64,000 nt of DNA, taken from Alteromonas hispanica (GTDB taxonomy: Bacteria > Pseudomonadota > Gammaproteobacteria > Enterobacterales > Alteromonadaceae). Each line of letters begins with the position of its first letter. Positions within the stretch are counted from its first letter, which is position 1. This document shows positions 34,099-43,601 of the stretch, piece after piece. The DNA is taken from the NCBI RefSeq assembly GCF_010500915.1, contig NZ_JAAAWP010000003.1:372001-436000 (forward strand). The letters run 5' to 3'. The notes under the pieces were generated by a model. It was not told the origin of the DNA. It saw nothing but the letters and a program-made list of their open reading frames with translations, and made no database searches. The position numbers were made by a program, and so were the translations under genes.

Positions 34099-35484
34099 TT
34101 ACGCCTCCTTACTCGCTACCATAATCGTTTTAATATTCACAAATTCGCGAATACCATAGCCACCGTGCTCTCTACCATAGCCGCTGTCCTTCACACCACC
34201 AAAGGGCAGGTTAGGCTGGGCTAATGAATAGCCATTAATATTCACCATACCTGTATCAAATTCGTTTTTAGCAAGCTCAATGGCTTTATCAGTATCGGTA
34301 CTGAAAATACCGCCGCCAAGTCCATAACGAGAATCGTTAGCAATTTCCATCGCTTGTTTGTCGTCACGAGCTCGAATAAGTGATGCTACGGGGCCAAATA
34401 GTTCATCATCGTAGGCTGGCATGCCCGGTGTAACATTTTCAAGCACAGTCACTGGATAGAAGTAGCCAGCTTCATCAGGTACTTCGCCACCTAATGATAT
34501 GGTTGCTCCCGAATTTACCGATTTCTCTACTTGCTCGTGCAGTTCATCGCGCAAGTCTTCGCGAGCCATAGGACCTAAATCAGTATCCTCTTTTGAGGGG
34601 TCGCCCACTTTAAGCTTTTTGCATTGAGCAACAAATCTGTCTCTAAACTCGTCGTATATGCTGTCGACAACAACAAAACGCTTCGCTGCGACACAGGTTT
34701 CACCATTGTTAATAACCCGGCCCTTAATACACATTTCTACTGCGTTATCGATATCTGCATCTGCAAGCACTACAAAAGCATCGTTACTTCCCAGCTCCAT
34801 CACTGTCTTTTTAGACATGCTGGCAGCTTCCTCGGCCACTTGTTTACCCACGCCGTCACTACCTGTAAACGTTACGCCTCTCACATATTCATGCTTAATA
34901 AGCTCACTGGCCGTACTGCCGTCGATCATCAGTGATTGATATACATTTTTAGGGAACCCTGCATCTTCGTAAAGTTGCTGAATTGCCTGCGCCATACCAA
35001 ATACGTTTTGAGCGTGCTTAAGCACGGTGGTGTTGCCGGCCATAATATTTGATGCGCTATAACGAATAACTTGGTAAAGCGGAAAGTTCCATGGCTGAAT
35101 GCCAAGAATAACGCCTGTGGGCTGATAAGTTATAATAGCCTTGCCACCCTCGTATACACGGGCTTCATCTTCTAAAAACGATTCACCGTGCTTTGCGGTA
35201 TATCGACAAATTTCAGCACATAGCTGCACTTCCTGTTTGCCTTGCGCGGTCACTTTACCCATTTCCAAGGTCATCAGATTAGCTAGGTCATCTATGCGCT
35301 CTTCCATCAAATCGGCAAGATTATTGAAAATATCGGCACGTGTGCCAAAAGAGGTCTTTTTCCAATTTAAATAGGCCTCGTGAGAACGGGTAACCGCGCG
35401 CTCTGCATCCTCTGCTGACATTAGTTGATAATGATCAATCTGCTCACCGGTTGCCGGGTTGTACGTATTAATTGTATCGCTCAT
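34099..35484 (-). CDS. NAD(P)-dependent aldehyde dehydrogenase, succinate-semialdehyde type
   Basis: The 461-residue enzyme oxidises an aldehyde to its acid. Key residues are visible: PWNFP with oxyanion Asn133, the general base Glu230 in MELGS, and catalytic Cys264 in NGETCVAAKR. The length and the short form, with ALDH motifs such as LPFGGVKDSGYGREHG at the end, resemble the Sad/YneI group of succinate-semialdehyde dehydrogenases. No glutamate or GABA genes are nearby, so the substrate is not certain. The start is secure: AAGGAG precedes the ATG by seven bases. It is a single gene. Confidence 0.88.
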   Translation of the reverse strand: MSDTINTYNPATGEQIDHYQLMSAEDAERAVTRSHEAYLNWKKTSFGTRADIFNNLADLMEERIDDLANLMTLEMGKVTAQGKQEVQLCAEICRYTAKHGESFLEDEARVYEGGKAIITYQPTGVILGIQPWNFPLYQVIRYSASNIMAGNTTVLKHAQNVFGMAQAIQQLYEDAGFPKNVYQSLMIDGSTASELIKHEYVRGVTFTGSDGVGKQVAEEAASMSKKTVMELGSNDAFVVLADADIDNAVEMCIKGRVINNGETCVAAKRFVVVDSIYDEFRDRFVAQCKKLKVGDPSKEDTDLGPMAREDLRDELHEQVEKSVNSGATISLGGEVPDEAGYFYPVTVLENVTPGMPAYDDELFGPVASLIRARDDKQAMEIANDSRYGLGGGIFSTDTDKAIELAKNEFDTGMVNINGYSLAQPNLPFGGVKDSGYGREHGGYGIREFVNIKTIMVASKEA

Positions 35485-35681
35485 TGTTAAACTCCTTGTT
35501 CCAATAATGAAACAAGTAGTGCAACTACAGCGCCAACCCGCAACAAGCCTAAATAGCCCAATAAAATCAGAACTTTAGCAATAAAACCCCGTTAAAAAGG
35601 AGCTTTTGAACAGCAGTGATTTTTGGGAAAAGATTACGGGAAGCAGTAAAGATTTCAGAGAAAAATTAAGCCATGCCCTAC

Positions 35682-36227
35682 CTAATCGGTAAACAAATCA
35701 GGAAAATGAAACTTTGCCATCGCAAGCGTAAGAGCAACTTCGTAAACACTTTGGCGGGTTGCATGGTTTAGGGTTAATAGACCAATGGCCCCCCCTTTTT
35801 GTTTTACATTAACGGTGTCGAATAATGCGTCCATCACAGAGCCAAGCTCTTCACCTCTTTGTAAGGCCTGAAAGACTGCAACGGGAAGCGGCAAGCTTGC
35901 ACTTCGCGTAACAGACCAATGCCCTTCGTGATAAATGGCAACATAAGCAAAAGTGGCAGGGCCATCTTCAAAAACGTCAACTCCGCCTTCTATCGCCACA
36001 TACCAAGAGTCTGGAAAGCCGCCTTCATGTGCAGCGAGCATCGCTTTTATGCGGTTAATTGCCCCCTCTCGAGTTTCGGCTTCAGACATAGGTTGGTCGG
36101 AAACGCCACTCTCTACTGACATACCTTCGGCATCGAAGTCATGCTCTAAGGTATCTGACAAGGTATTAAGTGCAGCATTTACCTTAACTGGATTTTTCGA
36201 TCCAACATAAATGGTGTCGAGAACCAT
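35682..36227 (-). CDS. yjjX: Inosine/xanthosine triphosphatase (YjjX/DUF84 family)
   Basis: YjjX hydrolyses non-canonical ITP and XTP, keeping deaminated purines out of nucleic acids. The product shows the family layout: YVGSKNPVKVNAA at the start, GVSDQPMSEAETREGA, the substrate-binding WYVAIEGGVD and KQKGGAIGLLT near the end. The frame opens at GTG 36233, but the ATG at 36227 is better placed (nine bases after AGGG) and starts MVLDTIYVGS, so 181 residues are annotated. It follows yrfG on the same strand with its upstream region overlapping the yrfG stop, so the two are probably cotranscribed. Confidence 0.9.
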   Translation of the reverse strand: MVLDTIYVGSKNPVKVNAALNTLSDTLEHDFDAEGMSVESGVSDQPMSEAETREGAINRIKAMLAAHEGGFPDSWYVAIEGGVDVFEDGPATFAYVAIYHEGHWSVTRSASLPLPVAVFQALQRGEELGSVMDALFDTVNVKQKGGAIGLLTLNHATRQSVYEVALTLAMAKFHFPDLFTD

Positions 36228-36229
36228 GA

Positions 36230-36928
36230 TCACTGTCCCTCGCTAGGGTTGTTGATAATATCATCGAGCATTAAACGGTAATCTCTTACTGCCGGGAACT
36301 CGGTAATATTTCTATTTGGAAGTGTTCTGTCAGGATTGTCTACCGCTAATAAATGTTTAATTCCGAAGGTTTTAGCCGCATTTAAAATGGGCAGAGAGTC
36401 GTCAACAAATAGTGTGCGATCGTTTGCAAAGTTAATGCGCTCCTGCAAACGCTGCCACAGTAGCTGCGACTCTTTCGTTACACCGAACTCATGAGTAGAA
36501 ATAAGGTTATCTATATGGGCATCTAACTGCGTGTGCTCGAGCTTTAATGCCAGACTGTTTGGGTGAGCATTGGTAACCAGCACAACTTGTCTACCCGATT
36601 TATGCAAGGCATCTAAGAACGGAATTGTATCGTCTCGCAGTGATAGCAAGTGAGATAACTCGCGCTTTAGCGGCATAAATTCTGTATCTAAATCTAATGA
36701 CAAGGATTCGGCCCAGTAATCTAGGCAATACCATTGAATTTGACCAAACACGCTTTCGTAGCGCTTCTTCATTTCTGCTTGACTCTGTTCCTCCGAGATA
36801 CCGCGAATTTCAGCTAATCGCTTTGGAAGGTGATACAACCAGAACTGATTATCGTAATGTAAGTCTAATAAGGTGCCGTCCATGTCGAGCAGCACAGTGT
36901 CTATTTCATTCCAGGGCAGAAAGGGCAA
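36230..36928 (-). CDS. yrfG: HAD-family GMP/IMP nucleotidase YrfG
   Basis: YrfG dephosphorylates purine nucleotide monophosphates. The HAD motifs are present: LLDMDGTLLDL with the nucleophile Asp, VTNAHPNSLALKLEHT for motif II, and FVDDSLPILNAAKTFG for motif IV. The frame extends up to ATG codons at 37006 and 37027, which would overlap the start of nudE. AAGGA lies seven bases before a TTG at 36928, giving PFLPWNEIDTVLLDMDG as in other YrfG proteins and a normal length of 232 residues, so that TTG was chosen. It is divergent from nudE, leaving a 76-base shared promoter region. The choice of start is inference. Confidence 0.85.
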   Translation of the reverse strand: MPFLPWNEIDTVLLDMDGTLLDLHYDNQFWLYHLPKRLAEIRGISEEQSQAEMKKRYESVFGQIQWYCLDYWAESLSLDLDTEFMPLKRELSHLLSLRDDTIPFLDALHKSGRQVVLVTNAHPNSLALKLEHTQLDAHIDNLISTHEFGVTKESQLLWQRLQERINFANDRTLFVDDSLPILNAAKTFGIKHLLAVDNPDRTLPNRNITEFPAVRDYRLMLDDIINNPSEGQ

Positions 36929-37004
36929 GCGATTTTCCTTATAATGAAGTAAGCTAGAATATGAGTAATTCAGTGAACATGATAACAAAGATGTAGCGAG
37001 AGAC

Positions 37005-37568
37005 ATGCCAAAAATTGACCCCAACAAAGCGTTACCACAAATTCATTCTCGTAAGATTGTGGCACAGAGCAATCTTTTCAGGGTAGAAAGTTTAGATTTA
37101 GAATTTTCTAACGGTGCAACACGTCAATTTGAACGAATGGCCGGCGGCAATCGCGGTGCCGTAATGATTGTTCCGATGTTAGATGAACAAACCATGGTGC
37201 TTATTCGAGAGTATGCCGCGGGTACGCATTCCTATCAATTAGGCTTTCCTAAGGGGTTAATCGATCCAGGTGAAACTGCTATTGAGGCGGCCAATAGAGA
37301 GTTACAGGAAGAAGCCGGTTTTGCCGCCAAAGAACTCATTGAATTACACAAAGTCAGCATGGCCCCTACTTTTTTCAATGCCAGTATGACCATCGTTTTA
37401 GCTCGAGATCTCTATCCTAAGACCTTAGAAGGCGACGAACCTGAACCCTTGGAAGTAATAAATTGGCCTATTGACGAAGCAGATGCTTTACTTGCAAGAG
37501 AGGATTTTGTTGAAGCGCGCTGTATTGCTGCACTGTTTTTAGCGCAAAAGTGGTTAAAGGAACAATAA
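37005..37568 (+). CDS. nudE: Nudix hydrolase NudE (ADP-sugar/NADH type)
   Basis: NudE hydrolyses ADP-ribose, NADH and related ADP compounds. The 187-residue product contains the complete Nudix box GLIDPGETAIEAANRELQEE-AGF (about residues 85-107), with the Glu residues for metal binding, and the family's N-terminal segment HSRKIVAQSNLFRVESLDLEFSNG. It is followed after three bases by cysQ, a common gene pair in gammaproteobacteria, and ends with WLKEQ as other NudE proteins do. The start at ATG 37005 is preceded by GAGAGA. Confidence 0.93.
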   Translation: MPKIDPNKALPQIHSRKIVAQSNLFRVESLDLEFSNGATRQFERMAGGNRGAVMIVPMLDEQTMVLIREYAAGTHSYQLGFPKGLIDPGETAIEAANRELQEEAGFAAKELIELHKVSMAPTFFNASMTIVLARDLYPKTLEGDEPEPLEVINWPIDEADALLAREDFVEARCIAALFLAQKWLKEQ

Positions 37569-37571
37569 ACA

Positions 37572-38417
37572 ATGCCCGACGATGCCCACCCCGACCTACT
37601 AAAATTGGCAAAAGAAGTTGCAATAGAAGCCGGCAAAGCAGTCTTAGAAGTTTATGAAAATCGTGATTTTGACGCCTATCAAAAAGACGATGACTCTCCG
37701 GTTACAAGTGCCGACTATCTCGCTAATGACATCATCAATAAGCGGTTATCGGAAGCTACGCCCGACATTCCAATTTTATCAGAAGAAAATAAGCACGCCA
37801 GTTTAGAGGAACGCAAGCATTGGAGTCGCTATTGGCTTATCGATCCTATCGACGGTACGCAGGAATTTATTGCTCGAAGCGGCGACTTTGCCGTTAACAT
37901 TGCCCTGATTGAAAACAACGAACCTACTATTGGTGTTATTTTTTGGCCACCAGGTCAATCTATTTATTATGCGCAAAAGGGCAAGGGAGCGTTTAAGTCT
38001 TCGCCCGAAGGTGACAGACCCATTTCCGTTCGCAAATTGAGCGATCCTAACAGCAGTGTAGTAATGATTGCCATTAGTCGACGCCAATCTCGCGAAAAAG
38101 TGCTTAATCGGATGTGTGCTAAACGCATCTACAACATGTTGCCGCTTGGCAGTTGCTCACTCAAATCCTGTTTTATCGCTGAAGGTAAAGCAGATGTATT
38201 CATGCGTATTGGCATTACAGGCGAGTGGGATACGGGCGCATCTCAGTGTATTGTTTCAGAAGCAGGTGGCAGCATTACCACAGCAAATTTCGAACCTCTC
38301 ACTTATAACAAGCGTCATTCGCTAGAGAACCCAGATTTTGTGGTAATGGGCGATCAACGCGTTCCATGGCAAGACATTGTGCAGTATGATGACTACGAAA
38401 ACCCATACACCAAATAA
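37572..38417 (+). CDS. cysQ: 3'(2'),5'-bisphosphate nucleotidase CysQ
   Basis: CysQ degrades PAP/PAPS produced by sulfate assimilation and sulfotransfer. The 281-residue product has the lithium-sensitive phosphatase motifs: SEEN for one metal Glu, WLIDPIDGTQEFI for the metal-binding Asp residues, and GEWDTGASQ near the end. It shares a short intergenic gap with nudE, whose last codons carry AGGAAC as the ribosome binding site for cysQ. No terminator hairpin was found directly after it. Confidence 0.93.
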   Translation: MPDDAHPDLLKLAKEVAIEAGKAVLEVYENRDFDAYQKDDDSPVTSADYLANDIINKRLSEATPDIPILSEENKHASLEERKHWSRYWLIDPIDGTQEFIARSGDFAVNIALIENNEPTIGVIFWPPGQSIYYAQKGKGAFKSSPEGDRPISVRKLSDPNSSVVMIAISRRQSREKVLNRMCAKRIYNMLPLGSCSLKSCFIAEGKADVFMRIGITGEWDTGASQCIVSEAGGSITTANFEPLTYNKRHSLENPDFVVMGDQRVPWQDIVQYDDYENPYTK

Positions 38418-38574
38418 AACGTATGCGTTGTTAGACATTGCGTAATTGTCGGTGTGGCTTACGCATTATTTCGCTGTAATTCAACCATATTGTTACCGAA
38501 TACATTTCCTTTGGCCTGACACACGAAAGTACCGTGCCAAATGAAGTTAACGTATTAATAGGAGTAATAAAACG

Positions 38575-39156
38575 ATGACCAAGTACATTCGTACATTATC
38601 GACAGCTTTACTTACTTGTGGCCTTGCATTCCCGGCCGCCGCAGATTGGACGATTGACGGTGACACAAGTGCATTACATTTTCTGTCTACAAAAAATTCG
38701 CAAGTCACCGAAGTTCACAAGTTCGACAGCTTCAAGGGCAATTTATCAGACAGCGGAAAGCTCAATGTTGAAGTTGACTTGTCGTCAGTCAATACAGCAA
38801 TTGATATTCGCAACAAACGCATGCAAGAAATGCTGTTTAACGTTAGTAAGTATGCCACCGCTAATTTTGAAGCAACGCTCACCGACACTATGATGAAGCT
38901 TAACGCTGGCGACGTTGTTAATGGTAAGGTAGACGGGATTTTAACGCTGCATGGTCAAGCCGTCCCAACAACGTTCGCAGTAACTGTTAGTCAGGTTGAT
39001 GAAGATACGTTGACGGTGTCCACAAGCGCCCCTACGCTTATCAAAGCAGAATCATTTGGGCTGGCAAAAGGTGTAGCTGCACTGCAAGAAATAGCGGGGC
39101 TCAAAAGCATTACCACCACAGTACCAGTCACATTTTCTGTTACCCTGAAGCGGTAG
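38575..39156 (+). CDS. YceI-family periplasmic lipid-binding-like protein
   Basis: The 193-residue protein has a Sec signal peptide (about residues 1-23, ending AFPAAA) and then the YceI lipocalin-like barrel, opening with DWTIDGDTSALHFLSTKNS and containing VDLSSVNTAIDIRNKRM. Family members bind polyisoprenoids in a hydrophobic pocket; the physiological role is poorly known. AGGAG lies 12 bases before the ATG. It stands alone between cysQ and a bidirectional terminator. Confidence 0.9.
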   Translation: MTKYIRTLSTALLTCGLAFPAAADWTIDGDTSALHFLSTKNSQVTEVHKFDSFKGNLSDSGKLNVEVDLSSVNTAIDIRNKRMQEMLFNVSKYATANFEATLTDTMMKLNAGDVVNGKVDGILTLHGQAVPTTFAVTVSQVDEDTLTVSTSAPTLIKAESFGLAKGVAALQEIAGLKSITTTVPVTFSVTLKR

Positions 39157-39281
39157 AAAATATATCTCTTCAATGCTGCTTAAGTGAGTGCAAAATTCAA
39201 GCGTGAACAGCTTGGAGCATTATGAGCTTAGAGCCTGAGAAGATTGAGCTACAGTGGGCTTACACCCGCCACAAGAGACGA

Positions 39282-39307
39282 AAAAGCCGCTTAAATCAGC
39301 GGCTTTT
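39282..39307. terminator. Bidirectional intrinsic terminator
   Basis: AAAAGCCGCT (39282-39291) pairs with AGCGGCTTTT (39298-39307) around a 6-base loop, between the yceI-type gene (+) and opgH (-). It can serve both. Confidence 0.88.
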
Positions 39308-39329
39308 CTATGTTCAAAATATAAAAGTA

Positions 39330-41360
39330 TTACATCTGCTCGGCCAGCACCGGCTTTCTCACCTCAGGTTTTTGGTTGAGCGCTTGCTCTGGCATAGTTA
39401 ACCACAGGCTATCCGGTAATGCAGGCGCATCAACCTCGTGTTTAGAAGCTGCAAAGTGAGATATGGCAAAATGCTTCATAGCCACTTTCAGTCGCTTCAG
39501 TGCCCTACATTCATTCACCTCCTCACCGATAACAAACACACCCCACTTACGCATAGTGATACCCAGTGCATCACTGCTGGTTAGTCGGATAACTGGCGCT
39601 GCTAACACCATGCCTACGAGTACAGGCAGCAACCACATAAACAACGATGGCGTGAAGTAGAACGTTGTAACTCCCCATGCCACGGCCAACGAACTCATGA
39701 TTTGAGTATGCTTAATTGCAACAGACCACGGCACTTTTCGGCCTTCTCGCTCTTGAGCTTCCCACTTCACTGAGAACCCAAAAAACACGCTTATAACGAA
39801 GTAACTATGATAAAACATCATAAGAGGCGCAATCAGCACTGCCATTATAAGCTCTACTGTAGCGCCTTTGACTAGCGACCATGCGCCACCGAATTCGCTT
39901 CTGCGTTTAATTAACGCCAGAGTAATACCCAATAATTTAGGCAGGAATAACAGGGCTGCAGTCCCCCACATTGTCACCATCATCATATCCTGTCTAGCAA
40001 CCTGCCAACTTGGAAATAGCTGATATTCAGACATGAAGAATTGAGGAACGGTAGTAGCACGAATTAACGCATCGACTGTGCCCAGTGCCAACATACAGAA
40101 CAGAACAAGTGATGATATATAAGCGAACGCACCGAATAGGAAGTGCAAACGGTTAGCCATTTTTAGGCCTTTTACATTCAAAAGCCCGAGGTGCTGAATA
40201 TTCCCCTGTACCCACCTGCGATCGCGAATAGCATAATCAACAATGTTACTCGGTACTTCTTCATAGCTTCCCGTAGTATCTGTAAGTAAATAGGCTTCCC
40301 ATCCAGCTCGAGCCAAAAGGGCCGCCTCAACAAAATCATGGCTTAATACTTCCCCGCCAAACGGAGCGCGTCCTTTAAGAGTAGGTAAGCCGCAGTGCTG
40401 CATAAACGGCGCTATACGTATAATAGCGTTATGCCCCCAATAGTTCGCACTGTCGGTTTGCCAGAACGACAACCCTGTGGCCAGCATTGGACTATATAAA
40501 TGCGCAGCAAACTGCACAAAACGACCAAAAAATGTATTTTGGCGAACTGGCATAGGAATAGTTTGAATAAGCGCTGTATTTGGAGCTTGCTCAATTCTTC
40601 TCGCTAAATCCTCCATACGCTCACCGGTCATTACGCTGTCAGCGTCTAACACAATCATAGCTTCATAATTGCCGCCCCAACGTTCACAAAACTCTTTGAG
40701 ATTACCCACCTTTCTATGCGTGTTGTTTTCACGGCGACGATAAAAAACGTGCTGCGCATAATCACCAAGGCGCCTTTGAAGGCGAGCAAATGCGCGCAGC
40801 TCGGCATCGGCCTTCTCAGCGTCACGCGTATCGCTAAGCATGAAAAAGTCAAAGTTGTTACCACTTTCACGTTCCATGAGCTCGCGGATACATGCTTCAA
40901 AGCCAACCATAATTCGCTTTGTATCTTCATTGTACACTGGCATTACAACAGCGTGACGCTGGTTAAGAGAAACGCTAAAGTCGGGCTGACTGGGTTTCTT
41001 CTTCAAACTAAGAGGGTCGATGTTAAACAGCTGTAAAACAAATCCAATAATACCTGTCCAAAACGCCATGCACAGCCACGCAAATAGGGTTAAACCAAGT
41101 CCTAACTGAGCAATCTCTAAATTGGTTAATCCGTTGGGTAAGAAAATTTCATACAAGCTCCAGCCGGCTAGGCCCGTGCTTGGTATTACGAGCATTGCCA
41201 TTATAAATAAACGCATACTTGCTCCTTTGACGATCTGATTTCGTTGTGACTGTGCTGGTTGCAACCCTGATCGCAAACCGCTATCCAATTGTTTCTTATC
41301 GCGAACGGACGAGCGTGTATCTTGCTTGCCGTTATCAAACTTATTTAGGTTGATAGACAT
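39330..41360 (-). CDS. opgH: Glucans biosynthesis glucosyltransferase OpgH (MdoH)
   Basis: OpgH polymerises the beta-1,2-glucan backbone of osmoregulated periplasmic glucans at the inner membrane. The 676-residue product has membrane segments at about residues 50-75 and 88-112, and a family 2 glycosyltransferase domain with VVMPVYNEDTKRI, LDADSVMTGERM and the R-RRWVQGN motif (QxxRW type). Several C-terminal membrane segments follow. It is shorter than E. coli OpgH, mostly at the termini. The ATG at 41360 overlaps opgG by 20 bases; a second ATG at 41216, behind AAGGAGCAAGT, could start a shorter form beginning just before the first membrane segment. Confidence 0.93.
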   Translation of the reverse strand: MSINLNKFDNGKQDTRSSVRDKKQLDSGLRSGLQPAQSQRNQIVKGASMRLFIMAMLVIPSTGLAGWSLYEIFLPNGLTNLEIAQLGLGLTLFAWLCMAFWTGIIGFVLQLFNIDPLSLKKKPSQPDFSVSLNQRHAVVMPVYNEDTKRIMVGFEACIRELMERESGNNFDFFMLSDTRDAEKADAELRAFARLQRRLGDYAQHVFYRRRENNTHRKVGNLKEFCERWGGNYEAMIVLDADSVMTGERMEDLARRIEQAPNTALIQTIPMPVRQNTFFGRFVQFAAHLYSPMLATGLSFWQTDSANYWGHNAIIRIAPFMQHCGLPTLKGRAPFGGEVLSHDFVEAALLARAGWEAYLLTDTTGSYEEVPSNIVDYAIRDRRWVQGNIQHLGLLNVKGLKMANRLHFLFGAFAYISSLVLFCMLALGTVDALIRATTVPQFFMSEYQLFPSWQVARQDMMMVTMWGTAALLFLPKLLGITLALIKRRSEFGGAWSLVKGATVELIMAVLIAPLMMFYHSYFVISVFFGFSVKWEAQEREGRKVPWSVAIKHTQIMSSLAVAWGVTTFYFTPSLFMWLLPVLVGMVLAAPVIRLTSSDALGITMRKWGVFVIGEEVNECRALKRLKVAMKHFAISHFAASKHEVDAPALPDSLWLTMPEQALNQKPEVRKPVLAEQM

Positions 41361-42987
41361 AATTCCACACCTCGCTTACTCGTTCGCCGTTCTGCTCTAC
41401 ATACACACGCATATCAACAGTTTGCTTTTCGTTTGGCTTCATGAAGAAAGTAGCTCTCCATTCTGCGCCGTCTGCAACGGGGTATAGGCGTTGGTCCGAT
41501 ACTGTACCGTTAACAATTTGCACAACGAGTTTGGTTGTCTCTGCATCGAAAACTTGATCTTCTGGCACTGAAAAATCAATGTTGAACTGACGTGTAGTCG
41601 CTAACACCTCATCTTTGAATTCGTCACCAGGCAGCACTGCTTGGCCTTGCCTGGTGCGCTCAACTGTAGCCAACTCGCTGTCAAAAGCATGCTGCTCAAC
41701 AGTTTTAAGCTCGTAGGAGAAATACATCGACTCGCCTTCGTTTAGCGCCTGCTCTGGCGTCCAAAACGCAACAATGTTGTCATGAATTTCAGAAGTGGTT
41801 GGAATTTCAACTATTTCTAAATGGCCTTTGTCGAAACCTTCTTTAGGAGTTACCCACAAACCTGGGCGTATGTGATAGTTAGCTTCGGCATCGAGATAGT
41901 TGCTCCATTCGCCATCACGCTGCAACATGCCAAACCCTTGAGGCTTATTATCGCTCAGTGATGTGATTTGCAGACGCGAAGGATTGGTAAGCGGTCTCCA
42001 AATTTCTTCCCCAGCATGCGTTACCATTAGTACGCCATCGCTATCGTGAACTTCAGGGCGATAATCATCAAAAGATTGCTGAGTATTTTCGCCATACAAA
42101 AACATGCTGGTAAAAGGTGCGATACCCAACTTACCAACATCTTCTCGAGCGAATAGCCAACTTTCTACATCTACTGATGTGTCTTTACCTGGCTCAATAA
42201 CAAACTTATATGCACCAGCCACCGAAGGGCTCTCTAACCTTGCATAAATAGTGATCGGATCCCCGTCCTTAGGTTCAACTACCCAAAATTCTGTGAAGTG
42301 GGGAAACTCCTCACCTTTTGTAAGCGCAGTGTCTATCGCTAGGCCTCTGGCTGAAATGCCATAAACTTGATTTTTGCCTACTAGGCGAAAGTAAGAAGCC
42401 CCCAAGAAAACCGCAAATTCATCTTTATACTCTTCACTTTTAATGGGGTAGTGAACTCTAAAACCAGCAAAACCAGATTCATTATCTGTTAATCCAGCAA
42501 GCTCAGAGGACTTTCCGTCGTAACGAAACATATTGCTGTTAAAAGGAAGCCGTTTTGGCGAGTTACTACTGTCGATGGTATGAACAGTGACTGGGTATTC
42601 ATAAAGAAACCCAGGGTGGAAAAACTGAAGTTCGTAGTCATTTTCCTGATGCCAAAGACTCTGCTTAGGCTCGAAACGAATTGAACGATAGGTTTGATAA
42701 TCTATCTCTTTCAACTTGCTGTCTAGGTTATGATCATCTTGCTCATAACTTTCATTAGCAGAAGCTCGAGCTGCATCAATGATAGATTGTAAAACCGGTG
42801 ATGCTTGCTGCGGCTCGTTGGCTTTGCTTACCGGTGCTGCATTAACAGGCAAGGCCCATGCTGTTGTTAAGAAAATATACGTCATTACACTTGCAGCGCT
42901 GATCATTGCGCGCGGCAGCGAAGAACTTTTAGGTAAAAGACTTTTAGATAAATTACAAATAGTGTTCGAAAAACGTGGTAATGCCAT
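41341..42987 (-). CDS. opgG: Periplasmic glucan biosynthesis protein OpgG (MdoG)
   Basis: OpgG/OpgD is the periplasmic partner of OpgH in making osmoregulated glucans. The frame opens at 43083, but AGGAGAGGA stands just before the ATG at 42987, so the 548-residue form MALPRFSNTICNL is annotated. A signal sequence with hydrophobic core (MISAASVMTYIFLTTAWALP) ends near VNAAPVS. Characteristic parts follow: YQTYRSIRFEPKQSLW, FEL-type FFHPGFLYEYPV, LAIDTALTKGEEFPHFTEFW and the C-terminal immunoglobulin-like domain ending EVWNYVYQP. The gene overlaps opgH by 20 bases, so the two are coupled. Confidence 0.93.
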   Translation of the reverse strand: MALPRFSNTICNLSKSLLPKSSSLPRAMISAASVMTYIFLTTAWALPVNAAPVSKANEPQQASPVLQSIIDAARASANESYEQDDHNLDSKLKEIDYQTYRSIRFEPKQSLWHQENDYELQFFHPGFLYEYPVTVHTIDSSNSPKRLPFNSNMFRYDGKSSELAGLTDNESGFAGFRVHYPIKSEEYKDEFAVFLGASYFRLVGKNQVYGISARGLAIDTALTKGEEFPHFTEFWVVEPKDGDPITIYARLESPSVAGAYKFVIEPGKDTSVDVESWLFAREDVGKLGIAPFTSMFLYGENTQQSFDDYRPEVHDSDGVLMVTHAGEEIWRPLTNPSRLQITSLSDNKPQGFGMLQRDGEWSNYLDAEANYHIRPGLWVTPKEGFDKGHLEIVEIPTTSEIHDNIVAFWTPEQALNEGESMYFSYELKTVEQHAFDSELATVERTRQGQAVLPGDEFKDEVLATTRQFNIDFSVPEDQVFDAETTKLVVQIVNGTVSDQRLYPVADGAEWRATFFMKPNEKQTVDMRVYVEQNGERVSEVWNYVYQPK

Positions 42988-43601
42988 TTTTCCTCTCCTT
43001 TGGGTAAACGGGCTATCACATAGGCTTTGCTTACTTAAGCAGCAGAAAGGCGCTCTATTCCTTTCATCTAGATTTCGCAGCAAATAAAACTAAAAAAAGA
43101 AAATTGAAATATGAAAACTTCGCTGCGACTTCACAACATTGCGATAGCACTCGATGATAGGTGAGCAAAAGACGTTCCAACGCGTTCAAAAAAGAAGCCA
43201 AATAAAATAATCTCGTTAACTATCAATAAATTACCAATAAAATAAAAAGGGTTTTCTTTAAAATACTCGCAAATATCTAGCGTAAAACTGTACATACATT
43301 ATCAACCCCCTTAAAAACTGTTGTTTTTTAGAGACACTTTTAATCTCTGTATTCATTTAGCCTCTCTATTTTTTCGAAATACTCCCCCGCCTGCAGATTT
43401 TCTTCCAGCACACTAAAAATATATTTATCAATATTTTCATAAACTTAAAGAAATCACAGCGATTGATATCAATTAAATGAGCGAGTTGGCAGAGGCTTTG
43501 CAAAAACAGTAGTAGTTCGAGTAATAGGACGAGGATGACAGGGCAGAACGCAGGAATTCAGGTTCGCTAGTTATCATCATTTTTTATTAAGGAGTTAACA
43601 C
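42988..43601. other. Long AT-rich intergenic region between opgG and the barrel gene
   Basis: No credible gene is seen in these 614 bases. The left part must hold the opgGH promoter (minus strand) and the right part the promoter of the outer-membrane gene. A 12-base perfect palindrome, ATTGATATCAAT, lies at 43462-43473, about 130 bases before the barrel gene, and may be an operator. AAGGAG stands 10 bases before the ATG at 43602. Confidence 0.6.
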
